From positions 1 through 6,508 of the forward strand of contig JAGWUW010000159.1 in assembly GCA_028868235.1 (NCBI GenBank): a stretch of DNA of 6,508 bases. Reading direction: 5' to 3'. Below are positions 1 to 6,508 of the stretch, piece after piece. The DNA is from Betaproteobacteria bacterium (GTDB taxonomy: Bacteria; Pseudomonadota; Gammaproteobacteria; Burkholderiales; Rhodocyclaceae). Each line of letters begins with the position of its first letter. The stretch's first letter is position 1. Both the position numbers and the translations under genes were made by a program. The notes under the pieces were generated by a model. It saw only the letters and a program-made list of their open reading frames with translations. It did not search any database and was not told the DNA's origin.

Positions 1-591
1 ATTCCTTCCCAAATCCTCCAGCGTCGGCCTGACATTGCGGCGGCTGAGCGGCGCGTTGCTGCTGCGAACGCTGAAATCGGCATTGCCCGCGCCGCGTTTT
101 TTCCCAGCATCATGCTTGGTGGAAATGTCGGGTATCAAAATACGGCGGCCGCGGGGCTGATTTCGGCGCCTAATATGTTCTGGTCGATTGGTCCTCAGGT
201 GCTGCTATCGATATTCGATGCCGGTCGTCGCGAGGCAATTGTTCAGCGGGCTCAAGCGAAGACAGGCGAAGCTGTTGCCCAATATCGCGGAACGGTTTTG
301 CAAGCGGTGAGAGAGGTGGAAGATAACCTGGTCGTGTTGCGTATGCTGAGGGATGAGCAGCAAGCCGAGGGGGCTGCTGTTGCTTCTGCCTCGCATACCT
401 TTGATCTGGCCATGAATCGCTACCGGGAGGGGGCTGTCAATTATCTCGAGGTTGTCGATGCTGAGGCTGCGAAGCTACGGACGCAACGTGCGGCGCTCGG
501 TCTGACGACGCGCGGCTTGCTGGCTACCGTAGGATTGATTCGTGCATTGGGTGGGGGCTGGACCGACGAGGTCGTGAAAACCCAGCCTTGA
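1..591 (+). CDS. TolC/NodT-family outer-membrane efflux factor, C-terminal part (5' end outside window)
   Basis: The frame is open from base 1, with no start in the window, and encodes 196 residues ending at TGA 589-591. It should be the outer-membrane channel of a tripartite exporter, forming a trimeric beta-barrel plus periplasmic helical tunnel. Seen: near the left edge LQRRPDIAAAERRVAAANAE followed by IGIARAAFFPSI, the hallmark of the second repeat of NodT-type outer-membrane factors; then LSIFDAGRR, a long helical stretch with REVEDNL, the YREGAVNYLEVVDAE segment, and a terminal ALGGGW. Family members are usually about 450-500 residues, so over half of the protein, including any lipoprotein signal, lies upstream. 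The methionine at 112 is internal, because family homology continues before it. The response regulator gene begins 26 nt downstream, which suggests one operon. The substrate cannot be told. The family is very likely; the exact subfamily (RND- or MFS-associated) is open. Confidence 0.93.
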   Translation: MPSQILQRRPDIAAAERRVAAANAEIGIARAAFFPSIMLGGNVGYQNTAAAGLISAPNMFWSIGPQVLLSIFDAGRREAIVQRAQAKTGEAVAQYRGTVLQAVREVEDNLVVLRMLRDEQQAEGAAVASASHTFDLAMNRYREGAVNYLEVVDAEAAKLRTQRAALGLTTRGLLATVGLIRALGGGWTDEVVKTQP

Positions 592-604
592 GATGGACGT
601 TGCC

Positions 605-610
605 AGGAGG
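605..610 (+). promoter_or_regulatory. Ribosome binding site deciding the response regulator start
   Basis: A perfect AGGAGG lies 7 nt before the ATG at 618. It settles the start at 618 over the in-frame TTG at 588, which would add ten residues not expected ahead of a receiver domain and would overlap the previous stop codon. Confidence 0.85.
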
Positions 611-617
611 ATTGGGA

Positions 618-1298
618 ATGCCCCGGATTTTGACGATTGAGGATGATGAAATAACCGCTCGAGAGATAGTGTCCGAGCTGGATTCTCATGGTTATGCCGT
701 CGAATGGGTGGCATCTGGAGAGGATGGCTTGTGTAAAGCACTCACCGGCGAGTTCGATGCCATAACGTTGGATCGTATGCTGCCGGATTGTGACGGACTA
801 AATATCGTTACGCGTTTGCGCCAAGAAGGAAGGGATATGCCGATCCTTATGATCAGCGCCCTGAGCGACGTAGATGAGCGGGTTCGCGGGTTGCGCGCGG
901 GGGGGGATGATTACCTGACGAAACCATTTTCTCCGAGTGAAATGGTTGCCCGTCTTGAGGTATTGTTGCGTCGGAACCGCAGCGTATTGCAACAGACCTT
1001 GCTGAAGGTGGGCGATCTGGAACTGAATCTCCTGTCACGAAGCGCCCGTAGAGCTGGGCAGGATTTAAGGCTATCGCCCACCCAATTCCGCCTGCTTGAG
1101 TTTTTCATGCGCAATGCAGGCCAAGTGGTTACTCGTTCCATGTTATTTGAGGCACTGTGGGGCTATTCCTTTGATCCGGGTACCAATGTGATCGATGTGC
1201 ACGTCAATCATTTGCGAAAAAAAGTAGAACAGCCGGGGACTTCTCCGTTATTTCAGACGATTCGTGGTACGGGATATGTCTTCGGTCAAACTGAGTGA
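618..1298 (+). CDS. OmpR/PhoB-family two-component response regulator
   Basis: A 226-residue, full-length DNA-binding response regulator. The receiver domain spans about residues 2-118: acidic pair D9-D10 in LTIEDDE, phospho-acceptor D52 in LDRMLPDCDG, switch Ser80 in LMISAL, and Lys102 in YLTKPF. The winged-helix effector domain spans about 126-226, with LSPTQFRLLEFFMRNAGQVV, the recognition-helix region NVIDVHVNHLRKKVE and the closing wing TIRGTGYVF. It should be phosphorylated by the kinase encoded immediately downstream and then bind direct repeats upstream of target genes, plausibly including the efflux operon in which it sits; that target is inferred from position only. An eight-G run (899-906) encodes part of the conserved AGGDD loop. 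I cannot assign a gene name: CusR, CzcR and QseB share this architecture. Confidence 0.95.
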   Translation: MPRILTIEDDEITAREIVSELDSHGYAVEWVASGEDGLCKALTGEFDAITLDRMLPDCDGLNIVTRLRQEGRDMPILMISALSDVDERVRGLRAGGDDYLTKPFSPSEMVARLEVLLRRNRSVLQQTLLKVGDLELNLLSRSARRAGQDLRLSPTQFRLLEFFMRNAGQVVTRSMLFEALWGYSFDPGTNVIDVHVNHLRKKVEQPGTSPLFQTIRGTGYVFGQTE

Positions 1299-2637
1299 CT
1301 CCTGGCGAACGACGACTTTTCGCCTTGTCCTGTTGTATGGCTTCGCATTTGGGTTGAGTGTCATCGCGTTGGTGACGCTGATTTATTTTCATACCGCGCG
1401 CTATATCAATCAGCAAATTGATCAAGTATTGCAGGCGGAGTCACATAGCTGCCACGTTATTCCTTCGCCTGAAGTGCCTCGTTTTATCGCCAGCGCGCTC
1501 AAGCTGGATGTCCGAAAAATCGAGATATTTGGTCTTTTCTCTCCCCAGGGAGAGTATCTCTCGGGCAATGCCCGCCACCTGCCAGGAGGAATGGTTTGGG
1601 ATGGCAGACCGCGATCCATTCGCGTCGATCAGCGCGTTATCGGGAAGGCAGGCGAGACATCCATTCGTGCCCTTGTGACCATTTTGCCGGACCAAAACAT
1701 TCTGCTGGTTGGCAGGGAAGAACGTCAGATCGGCGAGATACGTAATATCCTTTTGGAGGCGCTGGCGGGAGCTGCTGGGATTATCGTGTTGGTTACCCTT
1801 GCTGGAGTCAGGCTCAGCGTAGTGCCGATTCGGCGTATTCGTGAGGTGCAGGCGATCAGTGAAGCTGTGCGTGACGGCGAAATTGGGCGTCGTTTCCCTG
1901 TTTCGCATCGTAACGATGAGCTTGATATGTTGGCACGGATTGTCAATGAAATGCTGGACGATACCGAGCATCGTATGCGCGATATCAAGGGCACTTCCGA
2001 TAGCATTGCGCATAATCTCCGCACGCCGCTAACCCGTTTGCGGGCACTCCTGAATCGATTGACGCATTTGACCGAGGGAACCGGGGCCAATACAGTTGTG
2101 TTACAAGCAACCGAAGAGGTTGATCAGTTGCTTTCTCGTTTTCGTGCCTTGCTAAGGGTTTCTGAAATTTCTGGCACCATGCGCCAGGAAGCCTTTGGTG
2201 AGGTCGATCTAGCTTCGATCTTGAAGAACATTCACGACGCATATGCGCCGGTCGCAGAGGAGCGGGATATCGAGCTGGCGTTGGAGTTGCCTTCGATTTC
2301 TGTTGGCAAAGTACTCGGAGACGCCTCCCTGTTGTTCGAGGCGCTATTGAATCTCGTGGATAATGCAATCAAGTTTGCCCCGGATGCTGGGCGAGTGTGC
2401 TTATCACTGGCGGCGGGGCCTGTTATTTCCGTCGAGGACAACGGTCCCGGTATTTCTCCTGATGAAATCCACCTGATCACGCAGCCCTTTTATCGTGGAG
2501 GGGCTGGACGCTCGGTTCCCGGGAGCGGTGTTGGCCTGAGCATTGTGGCGGCCATTGCCAGTCTGCATGGGTTCGACTTTGAGCTAACGTCTGTGCCGGG
2601 AAGGACGAAAGCGACGCTTTATTGTTTCAAGCGATAA
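1276..2637 (+). CDS. Membrane sensor histidine kinase (HAMP-HisKA-HATPase)
   Basis: A 453-residue inner-membrane kinase and the likely partner of the preceding response regulator. Order of parts: cytoplasmic N-terminus; membrane segment about 17-38 (LVLLYGFAFGLSVIALVTLI); periplasmic sensor loop about 42-155 with no domain I recognise; second membrane segment about 158-180; HAMP linker about 180-232; HisKA with phospho-acceptor His246 in SIAHNLRTPLTRL; ATPase domain with N-box LLNLVDNAIKF (about 357-367), G1 VEDNGPGI (386-393), F-box PFYRG and G2 GSGVGL (416-421). The residue after His246 is Asn, where HisKA proteins normally carry Glu or Asp. The ATG at 1276 lies 23 nt inside the regulator's 3' end, implying translational coupling; a GTG at 1264 is a weaker alternative. 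Only a poor Shine-Dalgarno (ACGGGA, 1269-1274) precedes it. The ligand is unknown. Confidence 0.95.
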   Translation: MSSVKLSDSWRTTTFRLVLLYGFAFGLSVIALVTLIYFHTARYINQQIDQVLQAESHSCHVIPSPEVPRFIASALKLDVRKIEIFGLFSPQGEYLSGNARHLPGGMVWDGRPRSIRVDQRVIGKAGETSIRALVTILPDQNILLVGREERQIGEIRNILLEALAGAAGIIVLVTLAGVRLSVVPIRRIREVQAISEAVRDGEIGRRFPVSHRNDELDMLARIVNEMLDDTEHRMRDIKGTSDSIAHNLRTPLTRLRALLNRLTHLTEGTGANTVVLQATEEVDQLLSRFRALLRVSEISGTMRQEAFGEVDLASILKNIHDAYAPVAEERDIELALELPSISVGKVLGDASLLFEALLNLVDNAIKFAPDAGRVCLSLAAGPVISVEDNGPGISPDEIHLITQPFYRGGAGRSVPGSGVGLSIVAAIASLHGFDFELTSVPGRTKATLYCFKR

Positions 2638-2665
2638 AAGTGCTGTGGAGCAAAGGCTGGCGATT

Positions 2666-4966
<2,301 letters not shown>

Positions 4967-4988
4967 CTTCGGTTTCCGCCTGGCCGAT

Positions 4989-5252
4989 TTATTCGGCGGC
5001 CGGAACGATCGAAACCGTGCGGCGCTTCTTTTCGCCCTTGACGGTAAACTGGATCACGCCGTCCTTTAGTGCGAACAGGGTGTGATCTTTACCACAGCCG
5101 ACGTTTTCGCCCGGGTGGAATTCGGTGCCGCGCTGACGAACGATGATGTTGCCAGCTAGAACGAATTGACCGCCGTAGCGCTTGACGCCCAGTCGTTGGG
5201 CTTGTGAGTCGCGGCCGTTACGTGAACTACCGCCTGCCTTTTTGTGTGCCAT
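4989..5252 (-). CDS. rpmA: 50S ribosomal protein L27
   Basis: Small basic protein of the large subunit whose flexible N-terminus reaches towards the peptidyl-transferase centre. The 87 residues (E. coli 85) begin [16 protein letters not shown], the diagnostic N-terminus without the cleavable extension seen in Firmicutes. They continue with [20 protein letters not shown] and [20 protein letters not shown], and end in a basic KGEKKRR segment. It lies 21 nt after rplU with an AAGGAG ribosome site (complement of 5260-5265) 7 nt before the ATG, and it is followed at once by a strong terminator. It is therefore the second and last gene of a two-gene ribosomal-protein transcript driven from the rplU promoter. 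Confidence 0.98.
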   Translation of the reverse strand: MAHKKAGGSSRNGRDSQAQRLGVKRYGGQFVLAGNIIVRQRGTEFHPGENVGCGKDHTLFALKDGVIQFTVKGEKKRRTVSIVPAAE

Positions 5253-5259
5253 GTTTTAG

Positions 5260-5265
5260 CTCCTT
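5260..5265 (-). promoter_or_regulatory. Ribosome binding site of rpmA
   Basis: AAGGAG on the minus strand, 7 nt before the rpmA ATG and inside the 21-nt rplU-rpmA spacer. It is consistent with high-level translation of a ribosomal protein. Confidence 0.8.
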
Positions 5266-5273
5266 GTCTGAAC

Positions 5274-5585
5274 TTAGGCAGCGATCGTGTCGATGCGCAG
5301 TTCGGTGTAGTTCTGACGATGGCCTTGACGCTTCTGGTAGTGCTTACGACGACGCATCTTGAAGATCTTGACCTTGTCGTGGCGGCCGTGGGAAACCACG
5401 GTGCACTTGACGGTGGCGCCAGCAAGGAAGGGGGCGCCGATCTTCACGGACTCGCCTTCGCCTACCATGAGGATCTGGTCGAGAGTGACTTCTGCGCCAA
5501 CGTCTGCCGGTATCTGTTCTACTTTAAGTTTTTGACCAGCGGAAACGCGATACTGCTTGCCGCCGGTTTTTATGACCGCATACAT
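5274..5585 (-). CDS. rplU: 50S ribosomal protein L21
   Basis: Large-subunit protein that binds 23S rRNA together with L20. At 103 residues it equals the E. coli protein in length. The N-terminus [20 protein letters not shown] is the L21 signature. It is followed by [20 protein letters not shown] and a very basic C-terminal part with the L21 signature region [19 protein letters not shown]. It is the first gene of the rplU-rpmA unit: a near-consensus promoter lies upstream, leaving a leader of about 40 nt, and CGGAG (complement of 5594-5598) sits 8 nt before the ATG. I see no structured autoregulatory leader. Confidence 0.98.
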   Translation of the reverse strand: MYAVIKTGGKQYRVSAGQKLKVEQIPADVGAEVTLDQILMVGEGESVKIGAPFLAGATVKCTVVSHGRHDKVKIFKMRRRKHYQKRQGHRQNYTELRIDTIAA

Positions 5586-5632
5586 GGGTTGGACTCCGAA
5601 AATAAACCAAAGGGTGCTACAAAGAACCGCGC

Positions 5633-5660
5633 ATTATACGGAGAAATGCCGATAAGTCAA
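5633..5660 (-). promoter_or_regulatory. Sigma-70 promoter of rplU-rpmA
   Basis: On the minus strand, -35 TTGACT (complement of 5655-5660) and -10 TATAAT (complement of 5633-5638) are separated by 16 nt. That is one mismatch at -35, a perfect -10 and near-optimal spacing. Transcription should start near 5626, about 40 nt before the rplU ATG. The strength fits a ribosomal-protein operon. Confidence 0.88.
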
Positions 5661-5700
5661 AGGTTTTTCAATGGCTTATGGTAGACTTACCGCCTTTCGC

Positions 5701-5707
5701 AAAGGAG
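5701..5707 (+). promoter_or_regulatory. Ribosome binding site deciding the FKBP start
   Basis: AAAGGAG lies 6 nt before the ATG at 5714. It favours that start over the in-frame ATG at 5678, whose extra 12 residues do not resemble an FKBP N-terminus and which has no ribosome site. Confidence 0.82.
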
Positions 5708-5713
5708 CTGTTC

Positions 5714-6058
5714 ATGGCTGAAATCACCACGGCCTCGGGCCTGATTTATGAAGATACTGTCGAAGGCTCGGGCGCTGTCGCCAAGGCCGGCGATTTCGTG
5801 ACGGTGCATTACACCGGCTGGCTGACCAATGGCAGCAAGTTCGATTCGAGCAAGGACCGTAATGACCCGTTCCAGTTTCCGCTCGGCCAGCGCCATGTGA
5901 TCTCCGGTTGGGACGAAGGCGTGCAGGGCATGAAGATTGGCGGCACGCGCAAACTGACCATTCCGCCGCAACTCGGCTATGGTGCGCGCGGTGCGGGTGG
6001 TGTCATTCCGCCGAACGCCACGCTGGTCTTCGAGGTTGAACTGCTCGATCTGCAATGA
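5714..6058 (+). CDS. FKBP-type peptidyl-prolyl cis-trans isomerase, small cytoplasmic form
   Basis: A 114-residue single-domain FKBP that catalyses cis-trans isomerisation of X-Pro bonds and may act as a folding helper. There is no signal peptide, so it should be cytoplasmic. Seen: GDFVTVHYTGWL, GSKFDSSKDRNDPFQFPLG, the VISGWDEGVQGMKIGGTRKL core, and the C-terminal IPPQLGYGARG, GVIPPNATLVFEVELLDL. These carry the usual pocket residues (the Tyr of HYTG, the FDSS aspartate, the Trp of SGWDEG, the Tyr of LGYG). The sequence resembles FKBP12-like proteins and lacks the IF insert of SlyD. It is divergent from rplU across 128 nt, and its stop overlaps the next gene's start as ATGA (6055-6058), indicating an operon. 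No good promoter match is seen for it. Confidence 0.96.
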   Translation: MAEITTASGLIYEDTVEGSGAVAKAGDFVTVHYTGWLTNGSKFDSSKDRNDPFQFPLGQRHVISGWDEGVQGMKIGGTRKLTIPPQLGYGARGAGGVIPPNATLVFEVELLDLQ

Positions 6059-6508
6059 GCGTTGCCGACGATCCTTGGGCGAAGTGGCGCAAGCCCGACG
6101 CCCCGGCTGAGGCTCCTGCAGCAGCGAAGCCTGCCGCCGAGCCGCAGCCCGCCGTTGCTCCGGAAAAGCCTGTGAAACTTCCGGCTTCCCCCGATGCCGA
6201 TGTGCCGGTCAAGGCTGAAGGTACCCTCCGCATCAGCAAGGCGGCGAGTGCGCGCGAATCAGGTGAGAAATCTGCTCGCAAGCCGCTGCGCGGCGGTCCG
6301 CCGCGCGTTCGCCAGACCTTGCAGGAAAAGCAGGAGGCCGAGGCAAAAGCCAAGGCCGTTCGCGCGCCGCGCAGCGAAAAAGTGCGCGACGATGTGCGCT
6401 CGAAGCCTCCGGGCAAACCGCATCGCGACGCCCGCACGGCGTCGCGGGATGGGGCGAAATCATCCGGGCGTTCAGCTGAGCGCACGAATGAAAATCCCTG
6501 GGGCAAGG
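6055..6508 (+). CDS. Unrecognised protein with disordered basic Ala/Pro-rich N-terminus (3' end outside window)
   Basis: The frame is open from the ATG at 6055 to the window end, giving 151 codons with no stop. The ATG overlaps the FKBP stop by 4 nt, which supports both start and reading frame. The protein begins MSVADDPWAKWRKPDAPAEA and then is low complexity: Ala/Pro-rich to about residue 50, then alternating Lys/Arg, Glu and Ala with a short helix-prone stretch around 86-104 (RVRQTLQEKQEAEAKAKA), and Arg/Ser/Lys-rich to the edge. It ends in ENPWGK, echoing the DDPWAK near the start. There is no signal peptide or membrane segment. Long basic disordered N-termini are known in some RNA-modifying enzymes (SpoU/TrmH methyltransferases such as YfiF, pseudouridine synthases), so the catalytic domain may follow outside the window. 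That is a guess from composition, and I assign no function. Confidence 0.75.
   Translation, partial: MSVADDPWAKWRKPDAPAEAPAAAKPAAEPQPAVAPEKPVKLPASPDADVPVKAEGTLRISKAASARESGEKSARKPLRGGPPRVRQTLQEKQEAEAKAKAVRAPRSEKVRDDVRSKPPGKPHRDARTASRDGAKSSGRSAERTNENPWGK

Noticed and set aside
588..617. TTG start extending the response regulator by ten residues
   Set aside because: A perfect AGGAGG sits 7 nt before the ATG at 618, and the receiver fold begins directly there.
1441..2013. Minus-strand open frame of 190 codons opposite the sensor kinase
   Set aside because: It lies fully inside a kinase gene with intact motifs, shows no recognisable family, and has no ribosome site of note.
2609..2621. Short inverted repeat AAAGCGACGCTTT near the end of the kinase gene as a terminator
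   Set aside because: It has only a 5-bp stem with a 3-nt loop, lies inside coding sequence, and has no proper T-tract after it.
5586..5626. Structured ribosomal-protein leader (L21-type autoregulation) upstream of rplU
   Set aside because: The leader is only about 40 nt and I could not form a convincing stem in it.
5244..5684. Plus-strand open frame of 146 codons opposite rplU
   Set aside because: It is a shadow of a certain ribosomal protein gene and crosses its promoter.
5678..5713. Upstream ATG extending the FKBP by 12 residues
   Set aside because: It has no ribosome site, while AAAGGAG precedes the ATG at 5714, where FKBP-like sequence begins.
6003..6506. Minus-strand open frame of 167 codons opposite the last gene
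   Set aside because: The translation is Ser/Ala/Arg/Gly-rich shadow sequence of a GC-rich gene, and it also runs into the certain FKBP gene. The plus frame has the ATGA coupling and a continuous reading frame.

Overview
The window looks like chromosomal DNA from a Gram-negative betaproteobacterium. The evidence is the gene string rplU-rpmA-obgE-proB, with proB joined directly to obgE as I recall it from betaproteobacteria, together with an outer-membrane efflux protein and a moderately high G+C content with G/C-rich third codon positions. A Rhodocyclales-like host is my guess; it rests on general resemblance, not on a search.

Left third (1-2637, + strand): the 3' part of a TolC/NodT-type outer-membrane efflux factor, then an OmpR-type response regulator, then its membrane sensor histidine kinase. 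The spacing is 26 nt and then a 23-nt overlap, so the three are probably one transcript. This looks like the tail of an export operon carrying its own two-component regulator. The adaptor and pump genes, if present, lie to the left of the window.

Middle (2666-5585, - strand): a housekeeping block read right to left, rplU (L21), rpmA (L27), obgE (ribosome-associated GTPase) and proB (glutamate 5-kinase, first step of proline synthesis). A near-consensus sigma-70 promoter lies ahead of rplU. A clear rho-independent terminator lies between rpmA and obgE and divides the block into a ribosomal-protein unit and an obgE-proB unit. obgE and proB overlap by ATGA. The 3' ends of proB and the sensor kinase face each other across only 28 nt.

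Right end (5714-6508, + strand): divergent from rplU, a small cytoplasmic FKBP-type peptidyl-prolyl isomerase, then an ATGA-overlapping gene whose first 151 codons encode a low-complexity, basic, Ala/Pro-rich and probably disordered segment. That gene runs off the window and I do not recognise it.

There is no tRNA, rRNA, CRISPR array, insertion sequence or prophage part that I can support. I see no convincing new multi-gene system. The points most worth a second look are the kinase H-box with Asn in place of the usual acidic residue, the unidentified disordered protein with a PW-containing motif at both ends of its visible part, the G8 tract in the response regulator gene, and the terminator before obgE.
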